Below are positions 12,771 to 25,502 of a stretch of 64,000 nt of DNA, piece after piece. The stretch's first letter is position 1, and each line of letters opens with the position of its first letter. Position numbers and translations under genes: made by a program. The notes under the pieces are model-generated. The model worked only from the letters and a program-made list of their open reading frames with translations, was not told where the DNA came from and did no database searches. Location: assembly GCA_037833965.1 (NCBI GenBank), contig AP031353.1:22880501-22944500 (forward strand), in the 5' to 3' direction. The DNA is from Marchantia polymorpha subsp. ruderalis. Lineage: Eukaryota; Streptophyta; Marchantiopsida; Marchantiales; Marchantiaceae.

Positions 12771-15590
12771 ATCTTGTGAGTTAGGCTCCAAATTGCGCAA
12801 TTTTTTCAAATTTGAAATATATAATAAAATGTATTAAATCCCTAATTAGATCCCGATAACTTTAGTAAAACAAGATTGGGATTAAAGTTCTTGATAATTT
12901 TTATCAACTGACTACAGTAATACACTCACAAGTACAATAAAAGTCAAGAGAAATGTGTGAGTATCACTTCTGAAGGATTCTTCGCGTAAGATTGGATCCC
13001 CGGCCAGTGAGTCAGAATCACTACACAATCTTTTAGCTGCCCATATTCTTGAAGTCATCGACATCTGAAAAAGCTACAACAGTTGTTGCACCGCATGAAG
13101 TCAACCGATCTGAACTCTTCGTGAAGATCAGGATACATTGCAGAAGCTGTAGAAGAGGTCACTCGCATCAATATCGATAACAGTTACCACATAGACATCA
13201 ATGGTGGAGCAACGCGCAGAAGTATTATTCAATAGTTCCTCGTAGGGGAAGTTTCTCTGTACACCACTGGCAAGTTTGACACCGGTGACCACTGCTGAAA
13301 GTTCTGGCATTGTCAGCTGGGAATCAAGAACTAGTCCAAGAGTTTACCCATTCAAGGAATCGATCCTCACACGGTCGCAGCCCCCAGAGAAGTAATGATG
13401 GTCAACCTAAATCTCGAAAGGAAAGGTGATGGAAAGACTTGCAGCAGACGAACAGACGTCAACAGGAGTAGATATCTACCAAACCTGTTTGCATCGCGCC
13501 TTTTATTCCATGCGACTTCTCTTCCACCTGGTTGGCGACCGTTGCCAAATCTGCGCGAGATTGCTCGCTGCCAGGTCTCCAACCTTCAAATTGAAGTCGC
13601 ACTCGGGCCCCACAAGAGGCCCCACCTTCATAGCCAACATGTTAGGCAACTGGGCGAACCCAAAAGTTGCTCTGCAAATTGCCCTAAATATACCGAAACT
13701 TCAGAACTATCTGCTAGTCAATCCCTATATTCTCGAGAGGATGAGATGTATGACACAGCAATAGAGTGCTCCTTCTCGATGTAAACGAATGTATCACTTG
13801 AATGTCAACCCTGGCAGGCCTTCATCTCGAATCTTCAGTGAAACATCTTCATTGTAGCGATCCGTCCTCATTCTTATTTTCCGATCCCTTGGCTGTGCCT
13901 AGACATTTCCTTGAGTGTTACGCCGGTATTTTTATGAGAGGGTGCCATTAGTGTGATGTTGTACAACAGAAACGAGACTGGGATTGGAACCTAGGAATAG
14001 ATCCTCTGGAGGGAGAAATACCACTGACCGCGAGCTGAGCATCAGGCAGGCCCTTGACTGGCATATCATCTTACAAAACTCAAAAACAGAAGTCAACAGT
14101 AGAGCTTAGGTTTGAGGATGCAGAGGAACTTTCTTGCTAACCACAGTCAAAGATTCAGTGACAACGACGCGCATGCTGGAGGGCTCCAAGTAGCTCGTGA
14201 GCTTTAGTCATGTATAGAATGATGATGAGAATAAGAATGATCCTGAACGGCTAAAGCTTCTTGTTCCTTACGAACAGTACGAGATTCTGTGCGGGAGTTA
14301 CCTATTGCTCTCTGCAGAAGGTATAATATCAATCCGTTTTTGGTACAAGACTCTACTGTAGGATGATCGTGAGCACACGCTACCCGCAATGACTTCCTCG
14401 TGAAAATTAGAAAAGCTTTGTGTGATGGAACCCATCTTTCAGAACTTTCTTTGCTTTCCAAAAGCTCGTCACCTCATGATTGTCAAAGTCTTCGTCGAGT
14501 CAGGTAATGCCTTCAACTTCACTTCATGACTTGCGATGCCCTGCCAGAGGTTGCGTCGAAACCCAAGCATCACGTGTTACACTCCTGTGCTATCTCTCCT
14601 CGGCTAGCGAACTTGTGATAGAGTGGGCTTCTCGGGGTTGAAGTGCACTCCTCATGAAGGAAAGAGATGAGGTGAGCAAGTAACCACGCTAGTTTATCTG
14701 GTCTTTCTACTGGTTGTAACTCGATGGGTGGTTTGAAGATGGAGTCAGACTTGTACATCTTCATCTGAACGATGAGACGCGGATGACAGCAGGCCAATTG
14801 TTGCTCGGTGTGATCAAGCGCCATCACTTCGACAAGTAAAGAAACTCCTCGGCAAACTTGGTGGCCAAAAGAAGATCACGGTAATGACCCAACACTGAAC
14901 TATACTAGGGCAGATTGTTCGGAGATTAGGTTCAGGATCGTATATCGAGAGCATGTGCAACCGAAGAAACAGGTGACAATACCTCACTCTCGTGGGGCTG
15001 CACTAGAGAATAATATCACCATGTGACCAACAGCAAGCCAAACTCGTGCAATCTTCGTCGACCCAAGCATCCCAACGACCGACGAAGACTGCAAAAATGC
15101 ACCCAACTGTCGCTCGTCATTTCAAGGACAGCAGAGCTCATTCGCCTCAACCACACCCACGCAGGCACTTCGGGGCCACTGAAGACGCAGCAACTGAAGG
15201 ACAGCTGTGCTGATGGCAAGCCATTACAAAAATAACAAACCGAAGAATTTGCAGCGAAAAGGCCACAAATTTTATTCAATAATTCCTCGCAGTGCATCGA
15301 GTTCCGAGGTCCGAACACATGCCGAGCAGATATCAAAGGCACAGAGGGATAAAAAAATGCACACTCGAAACATGCCCCAACTACCGCAACAATCGCCGAC
15401 CCAATGAAAGAATACAAAACGCTCGAATCGACGGAAGCCGACGCAGTGTCACGATGCAACGAGGAAGGAAGAGACATGAGCTCATGGGAAGCCGGAGGGA
15501 GGACGCACCAACCAACCAGCCAGCCAACCAACCAACCCGACCCATCCTAACCTAACCCGAGAGGGCGGTCAGAAGAACCTGAGTCAGAGG
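12771..15590. other. unresolved moderate-GC region
   Basis: From about 12.95 kb the composition changes abruptly from AT-rich to about half GC. Both strands hold only short or overlapping reading frames (for example 13395-13784 +, 14204-14461 -, 14570-14827 -, 15016-15531 -), none with a recognised domain or splice chain. It could be an old degraded element, a non-coding transcript, or the distal 5' region of the deacetylase gene; the sequence does not decide. AACC-type simple repeats occur at about 15510-15540. Confidence 0.45.
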
Positions 15591-16763
15591 CGCTTGACTT
15601 GCAGGCAGGGGCGCTGGAGCTGGAGCTGGAGCAGGAGCGGCGAATGTTCTTGTACGAAGATGCGCGTGGGGACAGGTGCAAGTTGGCTCCACTATCGAAA
15701 GCGAGGAGGGCAAGCGGGATCCAGTCTATCATCCGTTCTTGTGTCGCTGGCGGGGGTGCGTTGCCGCGTTACCCCACCTCTGGCTGGCACTGGCACTGGC
15801 CCTGGCCTGCGACGCAGCAGCGGTCAGCTCAGCTCATCAGCCTTCAGCTCAGCAGAAGCGCCCGCACGAGACGAGCGCCAGGCAGCGGACGAGCCTGGGC
15901 AGCCAGGGCAGGGCAGGGCAGGGCAGGGAGAGGAAAGGGAAGGGAGAGGACGAGCAGCAGCTGCTGCAGCAGAAGCAGAAAGAGAAGGAGAAGAAGAAGA
16001 AGAAGAAGGAGGAGGAGGAGAAGAGGAAGAGAAGGACGGATCGGGATTGGCGAGAGATTCTTTATTCGTTCGATGCGCTGCAGCAGAGGCGAGGGGAAGA
16101 AAGGGCGAAAGGTGAAGGGAAAGGAGGAGGATTAGAGCGCCCGAGGAGGAGGAGGAGTTGCGATTTCGATTTGAGCTTTTGCAGAGATTTGGCCCGCCGA
16201 CTTCCCGACTGCTGGATTGCTCGATTGCTCGATTGCTCGTTTGCCGTAGAGTGGAGTGAGTGGAGAGGAGTGGGGCGGAGCGAAGCAGATGTATTTGGGG
16301 ATGAGGCGGGTGGCTCCTCCGTAGCGCAGGACGGTGTCGTCGATAGAGGCAGGCAGGCAGATACACCACTTGCTCAAAAGAAGAGGGGAGTGCGGGAGGG
16401 CAGGAAAGATCAGGGGTGGCGGAGGAGGAGGAGGAGGAGGAGGAGGAGGTGGTGGAGCTGCAGCGGCTGCCGGGAGGACGATTGGAGGTAAGTGGAAGAG
16501 AGTGTGAGTGTGAGGATTCGAGTCCGATCGTTTTAACGAGGAAGAATCACACTTCAGGCATCGTAGCGAGACCGAGGCGGTAAAGGCGGTGCTCTCGATC
16601 CACCCGCCGAACGAGTTTAGGAGGGAAGCTTTTAGATCGCCTCGACTCGCCTCGCCCCGCATTGTTGCGCATTGCCGCTCAGGGAGAGCAGCATCGAGGT
16701 GCAGGGGAGGGGAGGGGAGGGAAGAGCGAGGCGCAAGAGAGGCAGGAAGGGGGAAATCCCGCA
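15591..16763 (+). promoter_or_regulatory. probable leader/promoter of the deacetylase gene, purine-rich
   Basis: The region just before the deacetylase start is GC-rich and dominated by simple tracts: CAGGG repeats near 15905-15925, a GAA/GGA tract at about 15975-16035 and a GGA tract at 16421-16449. A good donor-like site (GATTGGAG followed by GTAAGTGG, at about 16490) may mark a 5'-UTR intron. Long frames across this stretch (15676-16491 and others) encode only Arg/Glu/Lys low-complexity sequence and exist in several frames at once, as expected for a purine-rich leader rather than a protein. Confidence 0.5.
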
Positions 16764-18320
16764 ATGGGGCCAGGGGTGGGGCTGGTGTACGACGCGCGCA
16801 TGTGCGAGCACGCAAATCTGGAAGACCCTTATCACCCAGAAAAACCCGAGCGCATTACCGCCATTTTCGAGATGCTCGAGAAGGCCGGAGTTGTGGAGAA
16901 ATGCACGCGCGTGGACGCCAGGGAGGCGACGGACGCCGAGCTCGCTTCGGTGCACACGCCGAAGCACATCGCGGCGATGCGGGCCGTCGGCAAGCAGGCT
17001 TACGACCGCGAGGAGAGGCTGTCGCTGGGGCGCCGCTACAATTCCATCTACTTCAACAAGGGCTCGTCGGGCGCAGCTCTTCTGGCCGCAGGGTCGCTGG
17101 TGGAGCTCGCCTCGCGAGTGGCGCGAGGTGAATTGGGCGCCGGCGCCGCCGTCGTGCGGCCTCCCGGGCACCATGCTGAGGCCGATGCCGCCATGGGCTT
17201 CTGCCTCTTCAACAACGTCGCCGTCGCTGCGCATGTGCTCGTCCACGGCCAGCCGAGCTCGGGCGTCAAGAAGGTGCTGATCGTCGACTGGGACGTGCAC
17301 CACGGGAATGGGACGCAGCACATGTTTTGGCAAGATCCCCAAGTGCTGTACTTCTCGGTGCACAGGTACGACGATGGGTTCTTCTACCCAGGCAGCGAGG
17401 ATGGCGACTCGGATAAGGTCGGAGGTGGCGCAGGCGCAGGTTTCAATGTGAACGTGCCCTGGCCCCGCAAGGGCTATGGCGATCTCGACTACCTCGCGGT
17501 GTTCGATCACGTGCTCATGCCCATCGCCCAAGAATTCCAGGCCGATCTGGTTCTGGTGTCCGGGGGGTTCGATTCTGCCAAAGGCGATCCCCTCGGAGGA
17601 TGTCAGATTTCCCCAGCAGGCTATAACCGAATGACGCAGAGGCTGATGGAGTTGGCCGGAGGGCGCGTCGTGTTAGCTCTGGAAGGTGGCTACAATCTGA
17701 AATCCATCTCGGAATCGTATCTGGCGTGCATGAAGGCCTTGCTCGGCGAGCCCATGGACGAGTGCGTGTCGGGGGAGAATAGTCTATTAGCCTCGACGTG
17801 GTCGTTGATTAAGGAGGTTCGGAGTCATCTGCGGCCTTTCTGGCCTTCGATGTCTAAGGAGGAGGAGGACGACCTCGATAGGGTGCCCGAGTATTTCGTA
17901 GTGCACGACGACCTGGCGCTCATCAGCTCGTCCAGTGACTCAGAGCACGAATCCGACGACGATGTCTTCGAGGATTTGGCCGAGTCCTTCGATAGTGAAT
18001 TGCAAGTGGAGGAAGTCTCCGATGATTATCTGGACGACGAAGGCTTGAGACCGGAAGAGGAAACGCGCACGCCTTTGATCGAAGATCTGATTAACCATCT
18101 CCATTTAAGTGAGGTCAAGGAGGGAGCTCATACGGCTCCAGTCGTCGAGGAGCCACCGACGCCGGCGGCAGTGTCGGTTCCTGCGCAGAGCCGGAATTTG
18201 TTGGTCCAAGAGATTTCAATTTCGGTATTAGGCGAAGGTAAGAGCGACGCAAAGCAAGATCCGTCTGTACCTGTAATTGTGGAAGTGAATATTGATACAA
18301 AGCAGATTGATCCAAAGTGA
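16764..18320 (+). CDS. class II (HDA5-type) histone deacetylase, single exon
   Basis: Encodes a zinc-dependent lysine deacetylase of 518 aa, expected to remove acetyl groups from histone tails in nuclear or shuttling complexes. The catalytic domain spans about residues 4-330, from GLVYDARMCEH through LEGGYNL. The active-site His pair is in RPPGHHAEAD (136-137). Zinc ligands are Asp177 and His179 in VDWDVHHGNG and Asp270 in SGGFDSAKGDPLGG, with catalytic Tyr310. The domain closely follows plant HDA5/HDA18 proteins. An acidic Ser/Asp/Glu tail follows (about 385-470), then a variable end. The start at 16764 (GCAATGGGG) begins directly at the conserved domain; an in-frame ATG at 16662 would add 34 low-complexity residues. 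The gene has no coding intron. Most relatives have Ala where this has Gly268 (SAGFD versus SGGFD). The next gene, ferroportin, is convergent. Confidence 0.94.
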   Translation: MGPGVGLVYDARMCEHANLEDPYHPEKPERITAIFEMLEKAGVVEKCTRVDAREATDAELASVHTPKHIAAMRAVGKQAYDREERLSLGRRYNSIYFNKGSSGAALLAAGSLVELASRVARGELGAGAAVVRPPGHHAEADAAMGFCLFNNVAVAAHVLVHGQPSSGVKKVLIVDWDVHHGNGTQHMFWQDPQVLYFSVHRYDDGFFYPGSEDGDSDKVGGGAGAGFNVNVPWPRKGYGDLDYLAVFDHVLMPIAQEFQADLVLVSGGFDSAKGDPLGGCQISPAGYNRMTQRLMELAGGRVVLALEGGYNLKSISESYLACMKALLGEPMDECVSGENSLLASTWSLIKEVRSHLRPFWPSMSKEEEDDLDRVPEYFVVHDDLALISSSSDSEHESDDDVFEDLAESFDSELQVEEVSDDYLDDEGLRPEEETRTPLIEDLINHLHLSEVKEGAHTAPVVEEPPTPAAVSVPAQSRNLLVQEISISVLGEGKSDAKQDPSVPVIVEVNIDTKQIDPK

Positions 18321-21300
18321 AAGACACACGTATATCGAGTCTCCCGGTCAGTGGAAGAGACATGGAAACTCCATCATTTTGAAGCCCGAGTGCCATTGTG
18401 AGGAAAGATTTTGAGAGCTGCATTTTATGCTTTCCTCGCAAGAAGCACATGTACAAATAGCTCAAGCGGCCATTTATGAAAGCGATGTTGCGGCAGCTTG
18501 GTGCCCAAGAGTTGCTCTGAGCCTCATTGATCAGTAAATCTGCCGCATCAGATTCAGTCGTCGTGTCTAGAAAAGTACCTGCTTTCTGTACTGGTTCTTT
18601 CGACAAAGGATATGGTGCAACACGAGATGGGGACGACGGCTCCTCTCCTCTTCTTCAGGCCGAGGCTATGTGTGCATAGGATTAAATTACTGAGACTTTA
18701 CAAGTCATGTTGACGATTCTTCTGATTCTAGACAATGTTACTATATTCAGAGTGAACCCCGGGCCTCCTCCCTCTTCCTTCACAGTCCAGGACCTACTTC
18801 GTGCACCTGCGACTTGACAATCACCATATGTACTTTGGCGGACAATCTTCAAATGAATAATAAACCAAACACTGAATTAAATACCTCACTTAACGATGAA
18901 CAGCAACTGAAGCTGGACCTGTCATACTCGAGCACTCACTCGACGAATGACAGCCAGCTCCCCAGCAGGAAAGCGAGACTGTTACCATCTTCGTAAAGGT
19001 GAACCTCGAGCGAGTCACTCACATCGTGACTATATGCTCCCAGGGCAGCTCGAGCTTGTTGGCAGTAATACTCAGTTACTAACTCAAGGATAATTGTCAT
19101 TATCATGGATTGTTTCATACATTTTCTGTTCCATGCGCAACCAGCTTTCAAAAGATTGAGGATAAGGCTGGCATTCATTCTGGTGCCTGAACTTAGATGA
19201 CAGTTTCTGTTGATCGGTAATCTTGGAGGACAGTGCTGTTTAATCTGAAACTAAAAATCACAGAGGTTTAACAACTCGCGCTATATGCCCGGATAGCGCC
19301 CATGGATGGTCAAACAAGAAATAATTAAATGGGAAAACAGGAGGATGAATACGAAATAATTAAATTTAGAAGTAGGAGCATACCGCAAGTTCGTCTTGAC
19401 AGTGAGTTTATATATAGTAAGAGTTTTCACACGAACTTGTGGTGACTGTAGTTTTTTTTTAACAGTAGACCAAGCTAAAGCCAGTAATATAGCAAGAAGA
19501 ATGGAAGAACCATCATGTTTCATTAATGGTAGAACCATGCATAGTATATGCTGGACCCGTATTGCATCACATTGGGATATATATAGGACTACATCTGATA
19601 TCTCTAAACTATCAAGGTTAAGATTTCTATTTAACATGCATTATTATCTAACGATTGCACCAACCATTGCTTTCTAAAGATTACTGAATTGGTGAATCCT
19701 TTGCAAATATACTATGTAACCTTAGTTAGTCGATTAAGAATGTGATTAACTTGACAACGAGTATAATATGGTCTTACTCATTCTCTTTGATAACTCGTCT
19801 TCAATAAATTCTATCAAATGCATGAGTCTCTTTTCATAACACGTATTATTTTCTTCCATAACAAGTAATTATGTCTAATGACATCATAAATAAATAAATC
19901 TTGTATTTGAACAATCATAGAGCCATACGACTCCCACTAATGTAACCTAGTTCCACACTTTCATATGAGTAATGAGGATGGGGACCAAACCAAGGCAGAA
20001 GCTTTGCGGTTGTGATAGCTGATAAGAGGAGAGAACCTTGATGCATTATCAATCCAAGATCTATGAGCGCATACTCTAAATTTAGCCAAAACAGCACCTC
20101 AAACAAACCGTAGTAATATATGGGATCTAGTACAAAAGGAAAGTGTAGGGTTTCATGAAAACTTGACTGAATCACAGTAGTCTAAGTAAAGCTTTTATAG
20201 TGTGAGAATACAATAATTTCTTGATCGAAGTATTAGTAAGTATAAGAAAACTGATTGATTTGCATTATTCTTTCATCCAAACCTGATAACCTTTGAGATG
20301 TACCTGTAGACAAATTGAGCGTATAAAGAAGATGAAAGTAATGCTCAGTAGCAAAAAATGCTACATGGATGATTTTGTCTATTGAAAATATACTTATTCC
20401 TCCGCATGAAATGAAAAGAAAAACAACTCGGTATCAAAGTTTATTGCAAACAATCAAAGTAGGATGTTGTTATGATGACTTACGTAGGTCCATAATACTC
20501 ATATCTAAGGTTGTCAAGCGCCTTAAGAATGCATATCTAGGAGTCATCGTGCGAAAATGAATACAAGAGAAGAGTCGTAGACTGCATTTATTTTAGTTTA
20601 TTTCTACATTTATGGATCATTTATTTGTTTTGGGTATTGAGCTGATTTTATTTACTTATATAATTAAATAAGTATTTATTTTGTTTCAATACATTTATGC
20701 ATTTATAAGTCACTATTCAATTACATGCATTTACACCTTCAAATCTCTCCATTTTTTACATGTAAATACTTAAAATTTAGTACTGTACACCTCGTATGCA
20801 TATTCCGTACGTTCACATTCCCGGAGTTGTTTTCCTCAAATGCAGGAATACATTATATAATTTGCGCTATATGTGAGCAGTGTATCTCGCCAGATGGGGC
20901 AGCAGTTCTAGTTTCGGCTCCTTGGACTCTTTAGATCATCAACTGGATAGAACTAATACTGCAGCAGTTGTCTGCGTTGTGAGCCGTGGTTATTCAATAC
21001 ACCGTGTTACGTGTGTCGCAGAGTTGACGTCTTGTACGGTCGCGAGTCTTGTATAAGACTTTTCATTGTAATTATTATAAACCAAGCGTGAAGGACTGGA
21101 AATACTTGCAGCCAACAGTTGGTGTATGAAAGTGGATTTACACATGAAGCTCGGCAGTACAGCCAAACAGGAGTCTGTCAAGGTGCAGATCTCGTTGGGC
21201 TAGCAGGTTACATGCAATTCCCGTGGAAAGAGTAAGACACTGAAATGATTCAATTGCACTCATGCCTCGAAGCACTTTGGCGTCCTTTAGTTGATCACTT

Positions 21301-21525
21301 GGCTAATAATCATTGTGTAATCTGTACTCAGACGTTACGAGCTATTCATCCACTTTTCGTCTACTTTTGATAAGCTTGCTTCTCGTTTGTCCGATGAAAC
21401 CGGCAAACAGTGTCGTATGCGGGTGGTAGGACACCTAACTGAAGATCGGGATCGAGCTGTAGAACTGCCTCATGCAGGCCCCAATTGTATAAAAGGTCAG
21501 TCGCCAGAATCGACCAGGAAGGCCT
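18321..21525. other. intergenic region between convergent deacetylase and ferroportin genes
   Basis: This 3.2-kb stretch holds the 3' regions of two converging genes. The part near the deacetylase (to about 19.2 kb) has moderate GC and includes an AATAAA at about 18857 that could serve polyadenylation. The centre (19.3-20.8 kb) is AT-rich with only short frames and no recognised domain. No tRNA or clear element was found. Confidence 0.5.
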
Positions 21526-24500
21526 TCACTGAGAGTAGCGGAATAGTTTCTCGAAATGAATAAGATGACCTCTGACTCGGTACGAATAGCAAGCATACAA
21601 GACTGCAGCTGACCCTACAGCCCAGTAAGATATCAGCACCGGAACCCCGAAATGCTGCACAGCCAGCCAACGATCGAGCAAAAGTCCAAGAACGGAACAT
21701 CAGTTTTTATCACTAAGCATCGGCTGCCGCCACGAAGCAAGTACTTACCAAGAGCCAAAAGCCCGTCAAGCCGGATGCTTTACTTAGCATTACAATAATT
21801 GAATGGATGGATTATTGGATAATAACACCGCAAAAAATCTCAATGAAAGATTGAATGAACGAGCGAATGCAACTCAAGAGGTCAACGACAGATTATAAGC
21901 TATAGATGCAAAGAAAGTCACAACGGACTAAACCACGAAAAGGACAATGCGCCAAGGTTTGGGTGTTCTGACCCTGGGGTCTGAGATGACGATAGCCATG
22001 ACGTATGAGAGCATATCCATCAATGATTGTAACGAGTTTTGTACTCCACCCACAACTCCCCTCTTGTGTTCAGGAACAGAGTCCTGTCAACAAGAACATC
22101 ATCTATCAGTGTTTGCACTCAGGAGGTACATCTTCAATGCATTGACTGTTTTTCAGAAGCAAAGATTCAGATCAGGAAGAATCAAGATACAGGTTCGCAA
22201 TGTTACCAGTGTTCTGCCATTGGACAACAAATAGCGAGGAAGTCAATAATAAAAGAAAAGTAACATGATCGATACACGCTGTATGAACAGCCCACTTATT
22301 TTCTAGTCGGAATGAAGTTCTGAACAAGGAGTAGGAAGGGATTCGACTTGATTTGCTTGCCTGCATTAATTGTGTGACAGACAAGTCAAACATCCACAAA
22401 CCGAAACGTGATGCCGCCACTCCAATGATGAGCATGGCTGACGCTCCAACTCCATTGTGTACAAGAACCGAGATCGCAGATATTGAGAGCAGGGACCACT
22501 GTTTCAAAAACAATCCTGTGTCTGTCAGATGGTTTGCCGTCATTTATACATCCCTTGTACTCAAGGGATCGTTGACCGTTCTTATTCTTCACATGCTATA
22601 GACTTTATCTTGCACCCAGCAAGCAAAGGTCTTAGCTTCCAGGTCGTTAAAGATTCTTGACCATTGTAAAAGTTTCTATCAAGTTCGATGTCAAAGTTAA
22701 GGGCGAGTAGATAGTTCCTACCACACAAACAGTTTCAATCGATACTTTCGAAGATAAATGAATATCTGTTCTCAAGACCATATAAAGGTTTGAAGGAAAT
22801 GAGAACCTGTAGATTGATTGACCACAATCCTGTTCGTACTGTCTGGAGCTTTGGCTGCAGTATGGGATACGCCACTGTCGCCAAAATGCCTATGATAGCT
22901 GCAACTCCTCTGGCCAGACCCAGAACGTAGGCTGGCACCCCTCTCCAGTTCAAAACGGCTGTCATTAGGGATCCAAAACTGCAACACAGGAACGAAGACT
23001 CGCTTGTCAACTGATACTGCAGCCGTGAGTACTTTCAGATGGTATCAAAGAAGAATTATGCTTCGGGTAATTTTCGCAGACCATAAGTTGCCCTGCTACA
23101 ACATTAAGTCCTTGGCTAGAACTCACCTGAGGACTGTGAAGTATAGAAGAGCCAGAGAAACACCTGCGAGCATCACTTCCTGTTGCAAATAAACCGTCCA
23201 TCCTTCGATGTAAGGTAGATGCAAACATTTGCCCAGCAGTCCATTCCCGTAGCTCAGGGTTCTATCGATCTGATTTTTATGAGAGATCTGTACAAAATCA
23301 TGGGCATCTTCCATATCAGCTTCTCGGTTGGTCGGCAAATTTCCATCCAATAATCCAACATCCTCCGCATCTGTAGCCACCACTGTCGGTGCTTCTCTGA
23401 GCTGAAGTGCAGGTATGGACCAATATACAGAATGCAGGAGCTTATATTCGATGCCCACAGACACCAAATTCCATACTGCAATGGCTAAAGCACATGCAAG
23501 TGCAGAGACGCCGCTCATTAGAAAGCCAACAAATACTGGAGCCAGTAATTTACAGGACAGGTCAATGCGCCGCATTATGCTGTTCAACTGGGTAAGCAGT
23601 CCTGGGGCATATTGCTCTGAAATGACGATCACCCTGTGTCAAACGAGTACCGAGTTCAGTCATGGCGCATTCTTTGGATTGGCAGCATACCCTGAATGCA
23701 ATACGACGACCGTACACCATGCAATCCATGATTTGATATATCAAGAACACTCCTGCTCCATGCATCTATGAACATGAGCATGCCAATCTGAGAGTTTGAA
23801 CAAAAGGGAGAAACAACATCCTAATCATTTGACAAAACTTTCACAAAAACTCGAGGATGGAGTGCACTAGTTCATTGTAGTTTTGTGTAATAACGCATGA
23901 TCATTACAATCGTTGAATTCTGTGAGAGCCCTATGCGTCCATCATTCAGTTTCTCCTTCAAAGCAGTTTCAAGCTTAGCGAACTCAGTATAATGAAGTAA
24001 GATGGGAGTCTTACCAATCACGTTCAACCACAATGTTGGTAGCGAGACCAGAAAGGGCAGCAAGCGCCCCACATAAGTTTACCAGCACAGTCAAAGCAGC
24101 AAAAGTTTGTGAACCTCCCGGCAAAGAATCCGGATATGCTAACAAACACACCAGAGACAGGCCCGCTATCACAACAGAGCTATTTTGCACCACAAGAGAG
24201 ATTTGTACGACCTGAGACAGAAGAACCAACAAAGGCATAAGCAAGCAGGAACGTTAACCCGCCACAATATTCACATATAGAATCCTCGCTTGCTCCGAAA
24301 GAAAAATCAAATGCAGATTGGGCCATCTCCATTGGGCCTAAAAGTCAAACGTCAGCTATGTCAAATTCCTTGAGGTCTCCCGAAACTACAACGAAAACTA
24401 ATTTTCGTGACGTCACAATCAACAAGGAGTTCAAAAGGTGGAGACATAGGGAGAAAACCTTCAATCGAGGCGTTCTGTCCACCCAGTTGCCGACTACAAC

Positions 24501-25002
24501 ACCAAAAGCAGCTATGGAAGCTGTTTCTGTAAGGCCATAAACAGCTGCCAGAAGCAGGGAATCGGGCCATATCGTAATCATGAAAAGACCCACGGCAAAC
24601 TCCCACATCCTGTAGCCAATGACCACACCAACATCATAATCAGACATCGACGAGACTCAAACAATGAACGAGATAATCCAATTGGGGAACTGGGAGGCGG
24701 CGCAAGATTCAAGGCTTCAAGCAACACTGCTGCAAAAGCCGTACGGACCTGTCGCCCCATCTCGACAGAAAGTGACTCCAATAGAGGAAGTGCACCAAGG
24801 AACTGATGGGAGGACCACTGCTGCTGCTGGTGTTGCTGACATGACTACCCGTGGGTGACACTGCATCGTCGTTCTCCTGCTGCCCGCTGTTTGTTCCTGT
24901 AACCAAACTTCAGCTTTAGAATCATAGCCAGCCAGAGTTTCAGGTGTCATATCATCTCACCCCGTTCGAGCTATCCGTGTCTGAATTCTCTGAACCAGAC
25001 AT
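21526..25002 (-). CDS. ferroportin / iron-regulated transporter (IREG, SLC40 family)
   Basis: A multi-pass exporter of the SLC40 family; in plants these move Fe, Co or Ni out of the cytosol at the plasma membrane, vacuole or plastid envelope. Exons from 5' to 3' on the minus strand: 24961-25002, 24749-24879, 24459-24609, 24015-24211, 23127-23633, 22807-22978, 22361-22498, 21973-22083, 21526-21654. All phases agree and give about 525 aa, near the size of Arabidopsis IREG1/2. Diagnostic stretches: HFLSRWGDRMWEFAVGLF (TM1), FGVVVGNWVDRTPRLK, the RRIDLSCKLLAPVFVGFLMS segment, FDLSVTQLMQ and GVVGGVQNSLQSLMDML near the end. Membrane segments occur throughout; a hydrophilic loop (about 235-310) splits the two halves. 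The first exon and the acceptor of exon 2 are the least certain part. The intron after exon 7 starts with GC. It resembles IREG1/2 more than the plastid type IREG3. Confidence 0.93.
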
Positions 25003-25502
25003 TTGTGACGATTCGCGCTTTTCTGACAATGCTGAAGGCTATGAGGGTTGACATTTGCACTGACACTGACGATAGTGCACGACGATCCATGGTACCTCCG
25101 TCTTCCCTTCCTATTGGCTCGATGCAGACCATCTCAATCTTACAACCGGTCTCTTGCGCGTCCTCTCTTCCTTTCTCCCACTGGTATGCATCCCTCTCGA
25201 TCAAGAATGCAGATTCTGCAGGAATGTTGTTTTCTGTGTAGGATAGAATCACGCGCTAGATCAGATGATTATTTGCAGTGGGAACTGAAACGGCACATGG
25301 GCATTCACGTGCATCGCAATGCCAAGCTTGCATCTGTCGCTCAATCCGGTCGGTCCAATGCAGGAGGAAGAATGCTCACCTTCACGAGTGCAATTGCAGG
25401 ACTTGTGATTTCATGCCCATGAACTAATGAGTGGAAAGATTACAAACGAGGACGAGACGACGAGACACCGTGAATTAAGGCAGTTCAGATTCGGACACAA
25501 GC
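25003..25502. promoter_or_regulatory. shared divergent upstream region of ferroportin and the 387-aa frame
   Basis: Five hundred base pairs separate the proposed ATGs of two genes pointing away from each other, so this interval must hold both promoters and both leaders if both genes are real. No convincing TATA box was recognised on either side. A short frame on each strand overlaps here but none has coding character. Confidence 0.4.

Noticed and set aside
13225-15292. Two 21-bp near-identical stretches (TTATTCAATAGTTCCTCG type) at 13225-13245 and 15272-15292
   Set aside because: The match does not extend into the flanks; too short to claim a duplication or LTR pair.
15016-15531. 171-aa minus-strand frame
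   Set aside because: No domain, Cys/Ser-rich chance composition, overlaps plus-strand frames of similar size and no splice chain continues it.
15676-16491. 271-aa plus-strand frame before the deacetylase gene
   Set aside because: Arg/Glu/Lys low-complexity sequence produced by GGA/GAA tracts; all three plus frames and the minus strand are open over the same DNA, which is expected for a repeat-rich leader.
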